This document shows positions 1 to 7,363 of a DNA stretch of 64,000 bases, piece by piece. The notes under the pieces were generated by a model. It had not been told where the DNA came from. It searched no databases and saw nothing but the letters and a program-made list of their open reading frames with translations. Every line of letters starts with the position of its first letter. Within the stretch, counting starts at the first letter, position 1. The position numbers and the translations under genes were made by a program. The stretch covers positions 1 to 64,000 of the forward strand of contig NZ_VDDA01000017.1 of the NCBI RefSeq assembly GCF_006151805.1. The letters run 5' to 3'. This stretch comes from Methylobacterium terricola (GTDB taxonomy: Bacteria; Pseudomonadota; Alphaproteobacteria; Rhizobiales; Beijerinckiaceae).

Positions 1-80
1 CGCGACAGGCGCGGTGCTCAGAGACGTGCAGGACGTCCCGGACATGCTCGATGCAGGCGCGCCGGCGCGCGGGGCTCAGA
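1..80 (-). CDS. IS3-family transposase OrfB, N-terminal fragment
   Basis: One codon frame on the minus strand from about position 80 to the window edge reads LSPARRRACIEHVRDVLHVS and continues EHRACR. This is the characteristic start of the OrfB integrase subunit of IS407-type IS3 elements. It lies in the -1 frame relative to orfA and overlaps the orfA stop at 76-78, as expected for programmed -1 frameshifting that makes an OrfAB fusion transposase. The DDE catalytic core is outside the window. The exact first codon cannot be fixed because the product is probably made by frameshifting. Confidence 0.75.
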
Positions 81-354
81 AGTTTCCCCGGGCCGCCTCC
101 TGCAGGATCAGCTTGTCGAGGGTAAGATCCGCGATCGCCTTGCGCAGCCGCTGGTTCTCGGTCTCCAGATCCTTCATCCGGCGCACCTGGTCGGACTTCA
201 GCCCACCGAACTCCTTGCGCCAGCGGTAATACGTGACCTCGGTCACGCCAATCGCTCGGATCGCGTCAGCCACGCTCTGCCCCTGCGAGACCAGCACGTC
301 CACCTGCCGCAGCTTGGTCACCACCTCTTCCGGCTTGTGCTTCTTCGTTCCCAT
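76..354 (-). CDS. IS3-family transposase OrfA
   Basis: The 92-residue product beginning MGTKKHKPEEVV is the DNA-binding subunit of an IS3-family transposase. A helix-turn-helix covers roughly residues 10-50 (QGQSVADAIRAIGVTEVTYY then RWRKEFGG). It is followed by a leucine-zipper-like segment (LETENQRLRKAIADLTLDK) used for multimerisation. An upstream in-frame ATG at 384 would add ten residues, but the shorter start matches the usual OrfA length. It overlaps OrfB in the -1 frame. Recognition is by recall of this very common family and is secure at family level. Confidence 0.9.
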   Translation of the reverse strand: MGTKKHKPEEVVTKLRQVDVLVSQGQSVADAIRAIGVTEVTYYRWRKEFGGLKSDQVRRMKDLETENQRLRKAIADLTLDKLILQEAARGNF

Positions 355-471
355 CGCGTCCGTCCTCCGTCGGCTCAAAGCCATACTTCAGGGCGGACCA
401 CTCCGATGGGGGCTGACCACTCCCGCAGATCGCTCAATGCCGCCTCCATGCAGGAATGCATCCTCGCGCCG

Positions 472-503
472 GCACTCGCCCAAAGGCAAACCCGGGCGAG
501 TGC
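472..503. repeat. Inverted repeat near the IS end
   Basis: A perfect 10-bp inverted repeat (GCACTCGCCC at 472-481 and GGGCGAGTGC at 494-503) is separated by 12 bp. It lies between the IS terminus and the first small gene. It could be a hairpin terminator or an insertion hot spot, but no T-tract follows, so its role is unknown. Confidence 0.4.
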
Positions 504-652
504 TTAAGGGGCTTGGCAAATCGTTCGCGCGGTGGTTCTGTCCAGCGTCTGCCTTTGGAGAGGCGGGCCATCCGGGTGGCGGGAAGCCGTCATGCCGGGC
601 CGAATGGCGAAGCCTCAAGGGCACTCCTCGCTGACTACCGCGAGGATGACCC

Positions 653-856
653 ATGCGTGCAATCCAGGCTACCACCACCCGCATACCCGTTACCGCCCAC
701 GTCCGCGGCCACAACGAGCGCCGCGAGGAGGCCTCCCTGCTCTCGGAGAGGGAGATCAAGGCGATCCAGCGCAGCCGCCACAGGACCAAGGAGCTGGCCC
801 GGGCGTACAGCGTCAGCACCGAGACGATGTCCTTGATCCGATCCGGCAAGCTCTGA
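653..856 (+). CDS. Small helix-turn-helix-like protein (hypothetical)
   Basis: This encodes 67 residues. The C-terminal half (LSEREIKAIQ onward, then TKELARAYSVSTETMSLIRS) has the spacing of a simple helix-turn-helix of the kind found in phage and plasmid proteins, where a serine/threonine-rich turn precedes the recognition helix. A GAGGA motif lies 6 nt before the ATG. The last 44 bp overlap the end of the convergent gene that stops at 813. The function is unknown; a DNA-binding role is inferred from the pattern only. It belongs to the accessory region left of the tRNA fragment. Confidence 0.5.
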   Translation: MRAIQATTTRIPVTAHVRGHNERREEASLLSEREIKAIQRSRHRTKELARAYSVSTETMSLIRSGKL

Positions 857-1271
857 GCGGGGCAGATGGCCCGCTCGGGCTCAGTGCAAACCCGGGCGGG
901 TCGGAGGATGAGGGTCGCAGGGGATCCAGCGCCTTGTCGTCCTGGCGAGGCACTGGCTTCGGCCAATCCGCCAGGACGGTGTCGGCCCGATGGTAAAGTT
1001 GCCCGGCCAGCTTTTGGGCAAGGCTCTCTATGGCGGGAACCAGGGCTTCGGGGACCGGCCGCCGCCCCGAGATCCAGTGAGCGACCTGCGCCTGTCCGAC
1101 CGGGCGGCGAGCCTCCTTCGCCAGGGCGGCCGCGAGATCGGACTGCCAGCGCACTCCGAACACACACTCTCCGAGGCGGATCACACGCGTGCGAAGGGAC
1201 AGCTGCCGCTTGGTGAGGCCGGTGAGGTCGACCTTCACCTCTCGACGCGGCTTTGGGGCAGAGGCGGTCAC
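813..1271 (-). CDS. Hypothetical protein with HTH-like middle region
   Basis: This encodes 152 residues. The middle (FGVRWQSDLAAALAKEARRP then VGQAQVAHWISGRRPVP) resembles the XRE-like fold used by small phage and plasmid regulators, in which a short recognition helix is followed by a conserved W-x-x-G-R-R-P-V-P segment. The N-terminus is basic. The C-terminal 40 residues are low-complexity, rich in Pro and Ser, and overlap the opposite-strand gene ending at 856. The ATG overlaps the last codon of the upstream reading frame (ATGA at 1268-1271), suggesting translational coupling. The exact function is not recognised. Confidence 0.55.
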   Translation of the reverse strand: MTASAPKPRREVKVDLTGLTKRQLSLRTRVIRLGECVFGVRWQSDLAAALAKEARRPVGQAQVAHWISGRRPVPEALVPAIESLAQKLAGQLYHRADTVLADWPKPVPRQDDKALDPLRPSSSDPPGFALSPSGPSAPLRACRIGSRTSSRC

Positions 1272-2110
1272 GTGTTGGTCTCCATGATTGAACGGCTGAC
1301 GCGCTCCGACGGGCGCGCGACGCGGTGGATCTGACGGATCGTGCCGAGGGTCTCGTTCCCGCGCCAGTGCGGACGCACAATCTCTACCCGGCCGCGCTTC
1401 AGCCGCCAGTGCGTCCGGAGGTGATGGCGGGCTCGACGGACCACGTCATCGACTTCACGGGCCGGGGTTTTGCCGTAAGCCCGCCCCATGTCCTCGGGAC
1501 CGTCGCGCCTCAGGACGATCTCGCTGTACCCGACGAGCTCGCGCTTTCCTCGCTTCGCCCGGGCCCGGTTGACGCGATCGAGGTTGACCGGATCCCGCTC
1601 GACGATCCTGGGCGTCGTGATCAGGGCGAGGACGGAGACCAGCCAGGCCAGCTGCAGGGGCGTCCCGGTCGGCTCCTCGAAGTGCGCCGCGCGATGCCGC
1701 GGCAGGGTCGGCTCGCCCTTTCATGTCCCCTCCGAGAAGACCCAGTTCCTGCTGACGTAGGCCCCGCTGGGGGTCGGGTGCATCCACATCGCATCCCCCG
1801 TGATCGGCCGCGTCGGATCGAGCGACACGACGTAGACCGCGCGCCTGGCCTCGCGGGTGGACCAGGGCACGGCCCCATGCCACTCGATCCATGTCGCAAC
1901 ACCCGGCACGCGCACATGCGCGAGTTGCCCGTGCGGATCGCGGCATCCGGCGGCGAGGTCGTTGGCGAGCCGAACGACGCCAGGCGTGAGCACGAACCGC
2001 TGTCCGAACTCAAGCACATGATCGACCCTGTCGATCGCGTCCTTGAGATCGGGGGTCGGCCCCCTTTCCCACGCCTGCCTGATGCCGTCCACGAGATCGT
2101 CCAAGAGCAT
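1268..2110 (-). pseudogene. Accessory-region hypothetical gene broken by an in-frame TGA
   Basis: One minus-strand frame is open for 281 codons from ATG 2110 to the stop at 1268, except for a single TGA at 1721-1723. The N-terminal 129 residues (MLLDDLVDGIRQAWERG onward) form a plausible domain. The part after the stop (LQLAWLVSVLALITTPRIVE, then a charged segment ending HWRLKRGRVEIVRPHWRGNE) resembles the C-terminus of phage/plasmid hypothetical proteins. No ATG follows the stop until 1489. I read this as one gene inactivated by a nonsense change, although two separate proteins, the second from a non-ATG start, remain possible. The function is unknown. Its end overlaps the next gene by 4 nt. 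Confidence 0.5.
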
Positions 2111-2180
2111 CGCGCTTCCCCCGAGACCAGTGCGAGGCTCCCTGCATCCGCCCTGGGCGGAGGGAGCCCCGAGGCAGGTC

Positions 2181-2603
2181 TCAGGCGGCGAGAAGCGACA
2201 GGGCAGCCTCGTCGAGCGCCAGCTCGCGGGCCCGCTTGCGCTCCTCCGCGGCCAGACGCTTCTTGACCCGATCGATCCGCTGCCCCAGGGCGTGTCCCTC
2301 GATGCGATTGTCGCCCCCGGTCTTCGTCACCGGGATCCGGCTAGCCTCCTCATTCGTCAGGATCGTCGCGACCATCCTCCCGCGTTCGCCGATCGCGGAG
2401 ACCACGATGCGGAGCCCGGCGCCCTTGCAGGCGTCGATCAGGCTATGGCGGCTATCACGATAGCGCCCGCCGTACCGCGCAGCCCTGCCCTTGAGGTCGG
2501 ATCCGGACCAGGAAGAAACCCCGTGGATGAGGGAGGACTGGTACTCGCCTTTGCAGAGCCAAAGGACGATCTTCTTAGCTGCGGTGGTGGCGATCGTGCT
2601 CAT
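2181..2603 (-). CDS. Hypothetical protein of the integrated element
   Basis: This encodes 140 residues starting MSTIATTAAKKIVLWLCKGE and rich in Lys/Arg. No family is recognised. The pattern (a hydrophobic first strand, then a central run of polar residues, then a long charged helix near residues 105-140) suggests a small soluble protein. It is the first gene downstream of a plausible promoter at 2656-2682 that carries twin TTGGCAATAA repeats, so it probably heads a minus-strand transcript that also covers the two genes ending at 1268 and 813. It belongs to the element to the left of the tRNA fragment. Confidence 0.5.
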   Translation of the reverse strand: MSTIATTAAKKIVLWLCKGEYQSSLIHGVSSWSGSDLKGRAARYGGRYRDSRHSLIDACKGAGLRIVVSAIGERGRMVATILTNEEASRIPVTKTGGDNRIEGHALGQRIDRVKKRLAAEERKRARELALDEAALSLLAA

Positions 2604-2643
2604 CCGACGGGCTCCGTGCGACGGTGGCGAGAGTGCCTGTCCG

Positions 2644-2699
2644 TTGGCAATAAAATTAACACGACAGGATCCACGTTCAAAGACTTGGCAATAATTTTA
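2644..2699 (-). promoter_or_regulatory. Promoter with twin TTGGCAATAA repeats
   Basis: On the minus strand a -35-like TTGAAC is followed by 16 bp and a -10-like TAATTT, about 50 nt before the ATG at 2603. Two near-identical direct repeats (TTGGCAATAAAATTA at 2644-2658 and TTGGCAATAATTTTA at 2685-2699) start 41 bp apart, about four helical turns. One overlaps the -10 box and the other lies just upstream of the -35 box. The arrangement looks like paired operators for an element-encoded repressor; that is an inference. Confidence 0.45.
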
Positions 2700-2807
2700 T
2701 GGCCAGCGAGGTGCGACAAGCTGTCGAGGGGCTCGACGCGGAGCGGGGCGAGCCTGGCCAATTCGTCGGCCGGCTCGGCGGGGTCGGGTCGGGGGGCCGG
2801 AAAGCAG

Positions 2808-2833
2808 AAGGGCCCGGGATGACCCGAGCCCTT
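2808..2833. terminator. Hairpin, possible terminator
   Basis: The inverted repeat AAGGGCCCGGG / CCCGAGCCCTT has a 4-nt loop and one mismatch. Its flanking bases are A and T pairs rather than long T-tracts. It may mark the end of an element transcript in either direction. Confidence 0.4.
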
Positions 2834-3188
2834 CCGTCCACATAGATCCGTCAACCCCGGTGATCAGCCGGTCGCGGACGTGTCAGCCTGAGCGTGGCCC
2901 CTTTCAGGGGGTGCTCACCGGGGCGGCCACGGTGCTCCGCAACCCTCCCCGGCCGGGGCGGTGCCCGCAGCCATGACGCAGGATCCCACTCGTGCTCCGG
3001 GTTCGCAAGGCGGCGTGGTCTGGACAGGGACACGCCGTTCCCGGCCCGTTCCCCGGCCACAGGTCGGCCACAGATTGAGGCTCGTGGGCCACGGATCGGG
3101 GACGACGGAGGACGATGGCGAGCGACGACGAAGCAGGTCTCCCCGAAGGAGAAACCGGCCCTGCGCTGCGGAACGCACCCGTACGTTC

Positions 3189-3238
3189 CCACGTTCGGGA
3201 CGTGGGGGTCGCAGGTTCAAATCCTGCCACTCCGACCA
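3189..3238 (+). other. 3' fragment of tRNA-Pro(CGG): attachment-site repeat
   Basis: This is exactly the 3' part of a proline tRNA: anticodon stem CCACG/CGTGG around the loop TTCGGGA (anticodon CGG), a variable loop, T stem GCAGG/CCTGC around TTCAAAT, then CACTCCG, the discriminator A and CCA. The expected 5' half (acceptor strand CGGAGTG and the D-arm) is absent upstream. A 3'-only copy starting at the anticodon stem is the classic scar of a tyrosine-recombinase element that integrated into a tRNA gene. The intact tRNA should lie at the other end of the element, left of this window. Confidence 0.75.
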
Positions 3239-3580
3239 TTCTTCCGCTGCCGGGCGGATCCTCGCACAGCCTCATCTCACAGCCTGTCCTTAGAAACGCC
3301 CAGGCAGGCATGGCACGCCGCATTCGCGCGCTCGGGCGACGCGGCGCGACCCCGACCGGCCTGCGCCCGGGCGGCGTGTCGTCACGAGCCAGCCTCGTCG
3401 AGATCACTGCCCTACCTCGAAAAGCGTAGCCCGTTTCGTAAACATAAGTTAGTCGCGCCTCCCCCGCATTGATCAACGAACAAAGGCTACGTCCACAGGC
3501 TTAACCTCTGTGAACGCTCAGTCTGTTTGACCTTCGTTCCTCGTCATGCATTCATTCGTCATCAATAAAAGCGGGGTGGG
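3239..3580. other. Intergenic region before mucR
   Basis: No gene is seen here. The second half is less GC-rich and carries a promoter-like pair (see 3527-3555). Any chromosomal gene once next to tRNA-Pro would start here, and the first one is the MucR regulator. Confidence 0.5.
3527..3555 (+). promoter_or_regulatory. Possible promoter of the mucR-like gene
   Basis: TTGACC at 3527-3532 and ATTCAT at 3550-3555 are separated by 17 bp, and lie about 26 bp before the ATG at 3581. The pattern is only a moderate match to a housekeeping promoter. Confidence 0.35.
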
Positions 3581-4075
3581 ATGATGAACGTCGAGGAGAA
3601 CGGATCTGGCGACCGCGTGGTCGATCTTTGTGCCGCCATCATTACGGCTTACGTATCGAACAACGCGGTCCCACCGAACGAATTACCGCCGATGATCGGC
3701 GCCATCCATTCGACCCTGTCCCAGCTGATGGCCCCGCCGGCCCCCGAGGCGCCGAAACCCGAGCCGCCGGTCCCGATCCGCCGGACGGTCACGCCCGACC
3801 ACATCATCAGCCTGGAGGACGGCAAGCCCTACAAGACGCTCAAGCGCCACCTCGCCGGCCGCGGCCTCACGCCGGACCAGTACCGCGAGAAGTGGGGATT
3901 GCCGCGCGACTACCCGATGGTGGCGGCCCGCTACGCGTCGCAGCGCTCCGAACTCGCCAAGAACAGCGGCCTCGGGCGGCGGCGCCTGCGCGGGTCCGAG
4001 AGCGGCGACGACGGCGCGACGGCGGCCGCCCCTGCGGTGCGGCGCGGGCGGCCCAGAGGAGGCAAGACGACGTAG
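3581..4075 (+). CDS. MucR/Ros-family transcriptional regulator
   Basis: This 164-residue DNA-binding regulator belongs to the MucR/Ros family, which controls exopolysaccharide, motility and cell-cycle genes in alphaproteobacteria. The MucR core lies at about residues 70-135 (PDHIISLEDGK, then LKRHL, GLTPDQYREKWGLP and DYPMVA). In classical Ros/MucR proteins the position of Ser77 is a zinc-binding cysteine; here it is serine, so the zinc finger is likely absent or altered, as in some zinc-free family members. The C-terminus is a basic tail ending in RRGRPRGG. Two adjacent ATG codons exist (3581 and 3584); either is usable. It is the first chromosomal gene after the tRNA fragment and is transcribed alone. 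Confidence 0.9.
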   Translation: MMNVEENGSGDRVVDLCAAIITAYVSNNAVPPNELPPMIGAIHSTLSQLMAPPAPEAPKPEPPVPIRRTVTPDHIISLEDGKPYKTLKRHLAGRGLTPDQYREKWGLPRDYPMVAARYASQRSELAKNSGLGRRRLRGSESGDDGATAAAPAVRRGRPRGGKTT

Positions 4076-4163
4076 CGTATCGACATGCCGGAGGCCGCAG
4101 GGTGCTTGCGCAAGCTCGGCCGCGGGCTACCATCGCGCCGTCGCGACGATGGAAGGCGAGTCG

Positions 4164-4991
4164 ATGCCGGAGCCGATTTCGCAGGTGGAATACTGGAACG
4201 GCGATGTCGGCGAGCGCTGGGCCACCATGCAGGCGGAACTCGACCGGGTTTTCGCGCCGCTGACCGACGCGCTGCTCGCCGGAGCCGCGCTCCGCCCCGG
4301 CGAGCGGGTGCTCGATATCGGCTGCGGCTGCGGCGAGACCGCCCTGCTGGCAGCCGGGCGGATCGGGCCCTCCGGGGCGGTCGCGGCCCTGGACGTGTCG
4401 CGGCCGATGCTGGCCCGGGCCCAGGCCCGGCCGGCGAGCGGCGCCCCGATCGCCTGGATCGAGGCGGATGCCCAGATCCATGCCTTCGCGGCCGAGCACG
4501 ATGTCGTGCTGTCGCGGTTCGGGGTGATGTTCTTCGAGGACTCGCTCGCCGCCTTCGCCAATCTCCGGCGGGCTCTGCGGCCGGGCGGCCGTCTCGCGGT
4601 CCTGTGCTGGCGCACCCTGTCGGAGAATGCGTGGGTGAACGTGGCGCGCCGGGCGGTGCTGAGCGTGGTGCCGGAGCCCGCGCCGTCGCCTCCGGAGGCG
4701 CCCGGGCCGTTCCGCTTCGCCGATGGCGACGCGCTGACCGACGTCCTGGACCGGGCCGGCTTCGCCCGGGCCGCCGTGACGCCCGTCGATCGCCCGATCG
4801 AGATCGGCTCCGATGCCGAGGCGGCGACACGGTTCGCCGTCACGGTCGGGCCGGTCGCGGGGCTGCTGCGCGACCTCGACGCGCCGACGCGGGAGCGCGC
4901 CGTGGCGGCCGTGCGCGCCGCGATGCCGGAGGGAGGACTGGTGCGGCTCGGCGCCGCCTGCTGGCTCGCGACCGCGGTCGCACCGGAGTGA
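4164..4991 (+). CDS. Class I SAM-dependent methyltransferase
   Basis: The 275-residue product has the Rossmann methyltransferase core. Motif I, VLDIGCGCGET, binds S-adenosylmethionine and is followed by acidic residues of motif II (AALDVSRPML). The later DVVLSRFGVMFFEDS and LRPGGRLAVLCW segments match the UbiE/type 11 group. The start at 4164 (MPEPISQVEYWNG) has a GAAGGCGAG ribosome-binding site close by; an in-frame ATG at 4149 is less likely. The substrate is not predictable from sequence. It may share a transcript with the upstream regulator, 88 bp away, but nothing proves this. Confidence 0.8.
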   Translation: MPEPISQVEYWNGDVGERWATMQAELDRVFAPLTDALLAGAALRPGERVLDIGCGCGETALLAAGRIGPSGAVAALDVSRPMLARAQARPASGAPIAWIEADAQIHAFAAEHDVVLSRFGVMFFEDSLAAFANLRRALRPGGRLAVLCWRTLSENAWVNVARRAVLSVVPEPAPSPPEAPGPFRFADGDALTDVLDRAGFARAAVTPVDRPIEIGSDAEAATRFAVTVGPVAGLLRDLDAPTRERAVAAVRAAMPEGGLVRLGAACWLATAVAPE

Positions 4992-5194
4992 CGGCGCCGC
5001 GCCTCAATCCTGACATGCTGGCGCCGGAGAGACGGGTGACGCACGGGTCCCGCCCCTCGAAGCTGCCCCCTGGGGATGCGGATCCCGCCGGCCGTTGATT
5101 TCGCTCACCGGGCCCCGCATGGTCGCGGCGGCGCGGAACGGCCCCGGTCCCGCGGCGCGATGGCGCCGCCCCAAGCGAAGGCGAAGGACATACG

Positions 5195-7234
5195 GTGAAG
5201 CGCGCGCGCCTCGACCCGGTCGGATCCCAGCAGGCGCCCCGCGGCCGAGCCGCCGATCCGGGCCATGAGCCGCCGCTCGACCTGTCGGGCGCCGCCTCGC
5301 CCCGCGCCGACCGCCGCGACGTCAACCTGCGCTGGCTCGCGGCCTGCGTCCTCACCGGCATGACCGGCGCCGCGCTGATCGGCTCGGCGATCTGGGTGTC
5401 GCTGCAAGGCGAGATCACCTTCGCCGAATTGCCGCAGGCGGTCACCGTGGCGCCCCGTCCGGTCGCCAGCGAGGGCGGCACCAACCTCGCCCGCAAGGGC
5501 GACCGGCTGGTGCGCAACCCGATGGTCGCCCTCGCCAAGCAGAGCTTCAAGGCGCCCGTGACCCTGCGGGCGGGCGAGCGGGAGATCATCAAGGTCCGGC
5601 CCTTCGTGCGGATCGCCACGGCGCTGTCGGCGACCGCCGGCATCGCGGCGACCGACATCCCGGCCTTCGACCCGATGCGCTTCTTCAGCGATCCGGGCAC
5701 CGACCGGGCGCCCGAGGCGCAAGCCCCGGCCGATGCGCCGGATGCCGAGGTGTCGGTGGTCAAGCGCGACCTCGGCGACCTCGCGGTGCCGGCCGGGGCG
5801 CCCGCCCTGTCGGACGACGACGTGGCCGCGCAGATCGAGGAGGAGCGGCGGCTCGCCGCGGAGGCCGGCCGGCGCGCGGCCCTGCCGATCGCCCCGCAGC
5901 TGATGCTGTCGCGCACCCTGCGCAGCATGGCGACGCTGCCGGGTCTCGACGGCGGCGGGGATTTCGGCGGCAGCTCCGGCCCGTTCAAGTCGATCGAAGT
6001 CCGGGTGATGCGCGAGAACGTCACCGATCTCGCCAAGATCGAGCGCGAGCGCGACGCGCCGCTCGTCGAGGAGCGCGACGTCGCGATCAAGCGCGGCGAG
6101 ACCCTGGAGGGCGTGCTGAAGGCCAATGGCGGCCTCGACGAGCAGGTCCGCCCGATCCTGGCGGCGCTCGGCACCCGGGTCCGGTCCGGCGCGGTCGGCG
6201 AAGGCCAGCAGATGCGGCTCCAGATCGGGCCCGGCCCGCGGGCCGGCGACCCGCGCCAGCTCACCCGGGTCATCCTGTACGGCGAATCCGGCGTCGAGGC
6301 CATCGCCGCCATGAACGACCGCGGCGCCTTCGTGTCGGTGGCGCCGCCGGTCCCGGAGGGCGCCGCCCAGAAGCCCGCCGCGAAGCCGGAGGCCGACGAC
6401 GACGACGAGGGCACCGGCGCACGCCTCTATGCCAGCCTCTACGAGACCGCGGCGCGCCACGACCTGCCGCGCTCCACCGTCGAGGACATGGTGCGGATCT
6501 TCGGCTACGACGTCGATTTCCAGCGCCGCGTCGCGCCGGGCGACGGTATCGAGCTGTTCTACACCTATGACGAGGAATCCGGCGGCTCGGCAGAGCGGCC
6601 CGACATCCTGTTCGCGGCGCTCAACCTCGGCGGCGAGGCGCGGCGGATCTACCGCTTCCAGTCGCCGGACGACGGCAGCATCGACTATCTCGACGAAGCC
6701 GGCCGCTCCTTGAAGAAATTCCTGCTGCGCAAGCCGGTGGCCGACGGCAACATGAGTTCCGGCTTCGGCTATCGCCGCCACCCGGTGCTCGGCTACGCCA
6801 AGCTTCATACCGGCGTCGACTGGTCGATCCGGATCGGCACCCCGATCTTCGCGGCCGGCAACGGCACGGTGATCAAGGCGGAGTGGGATTCCGGCTATGG
6901 CCGCCGGGTCGAGATCCAGCACGCCAACGGCTACGTCACCACCTACAACCACATGTCGCGGTTCGGCCGCGGCGTCAGCGCCGGCGCCCGGGCCCGGCAG
7001 GGCCAGATCATCGGCTATGTCGGCTCGACCGGCCTCTCGACCGGCGCGCACCTGCACTACGAGGTGATCATCAACGGCCACTTCGTCGACCCGATGAAGA
7101 TCCGCGTGCCCCGCGGCCGCGAGCTCGACGGGCGGCTCCTGGCCGATTTCCGGCGCCAGCGCGACCAGATCGACGGGCTGATCCAGAAATCCGGCGCGCC
7201 GACGACGCTGGCGCAGCGCGAGGCGATGCGCTGA
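5195..7234 (+). CDS. M23 family metallopeptidase (LytM domain)
   Basis: This is a 679-residue cell-wall hydrolase or regulator. A single transmembrane helix near residues 45-68 follows a basic cytoplasmic segment, and the rest should be periplasmic. A long Ala/Pro-rich linker leads to the LytM (M23) domain around residues 515-640. The zinc ligands H538 and D542 (HTGVD) and the HLH motif H619/H621 are all intact, so an active endopeptidase cleaving peptidoglycan cross-bridges is expected. The GTG start at 5195 has an AAGGA ribosome-binding site 8 nt upstream. It is similar in layout to divisome-associated M23 proteins. No obvious operon partner is adjacent. Confidence 0.85.
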   Translation: MKRARLDPVGSQQAPRGRAADPGHEPPLDLSGAASPRADRRDVNLRWLAACVLTGMTGAALIGSAIWVSLQGEITFAELPQAVTVAPRPVASEGGTNLARKGDRLVRNPMVALAKQSFKAPVTLRAGEREIIKVRPFVRIATALSATAGIAATDIPAFDPMRFFSDPGTDRAPEAQAPADAPDAEVSVVKRDLGDLAVPAGAPALSDDDVAAQIEEERRLAAEAGRRAALPIAPQLMLSRTLRSMATLPGLDGGGDFGGSSGPFKSIEVRVMRENVTDLAKIERERDAPLVEERDVAIKRGETLEGVLKANGGLDEQVRPILAALGTRVRSGAVGEGQQMRLQIGPGPRAGDPRQLTRVILYGESGVEAIAAMNDRGAFVSVAPPVPEGAAQKPAAKPEADDDDEGTGARLYASLYETAARHDLPRSTVEDMVRIFGYDVDFQRRVAPGDGIELFYTYDEESGGSAERPDILFAALNLGGEARRIYRFQSPDDGSIDYLDEAGRSLKKFLLRKPVADGNMSSGFGYRRHPVLGYAKLHTGVDWSIRIGTPIFAAGNGTVIKAEWDSGYGRRVEIQHANGYVTTYNHMSRFGRGVSAGARARQGQIIGYVGSTGLSTGAHLHYEVIINGHFVDPMKIRVPRGRELDGRLLADFRRQRDQIDGLIQKSGAPTTLAQREAMR

Positions 7235-7285
7235 GCCTGCCTCACGCGGGCTCTCGCCGTCCGCGACGGGCCCGACAGCCTCCGG

Positions 7286-7320
7286 GTCGTCCCGGGCTCC
7301 GCTTTCGCGGCCCCGGAACA
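7286..7320. repeat. REP-like GC-rich inverted repeat, copy 1
   Basis: CCGGGCTCCGC-TTT-CGCGGCCCCGG is an imperfect palindrome. A near-identical copy lies in the opposite orientation at 18025-18060. It sits between the M23 gene and the convergent DJ-1/PfpI gene, a typical intergenic location for such repeats. Confidence 0.5.
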
Positions 7321-7363
7321 TCCGGAATGTCGAAGGACCGCGGCGGAGCGCGATCCCGTCTCG

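Larger units (their letters stand above)
1..419 (-). mobile_element. IS3-family insertion sequence, one end (partial)
   Basis: The orfA gene and the start of orfB lie on the minus strand, so most of the element is to the left of the window. Upstream of orfA the sequence reads TGGTCAGCCC inward on the minus strand from position 419. A similar block, TGGTCCGCCC, lies a little further in. IS3-family ends begin with TG, so 419 is my best guess for the terminus. The end is inferred; neither the other inverted repeat nor a target duplication can be seen. Confidence 0.7.
2604..3188. other. Intergenic region at the end of the integrated element
   Basis: Apart from the promoter just upstream of the 2603 gene and a hairpin at 2808-2833, this GC-rich stretch shows no convincing gene. 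All open frames here are antisense shadows or read the tRNA fragment backwards. An integrase, often found beside such sites, is not present; it may lie at the other end of the element. Confidence 0.5.

Noticed and set aside
1721..1723. Selenocysteine at the in-frame TGA
   Set aside because: No SECIS-like hairpin is apparent directly after it, and the sequence does not match a selenoprotein I know.
1455..1946. A second minus-strand protein starting at an ATG that overlaps the TGA at 1721-1723
   Set aside because: The product is Arg/Ala/Gly-rich like a shadow frame, whereas the competing frame reads like real protein, so I favour a nonsense change.
3189..3238. A complete tRNA gene
   Set aside because: The 5' half, including the D-arm and the CGGAGTG acceptor strand, is missing, so this is only a 3' fragment.
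2904..3476. Minus-strand reading frame containing a GVAGFEPATPTSRT-like segment
   Set aside because: This peptide is the well-known artefact of reading a tRNA 3' end backwards; the frame covers the tRNA-Pro fragment.
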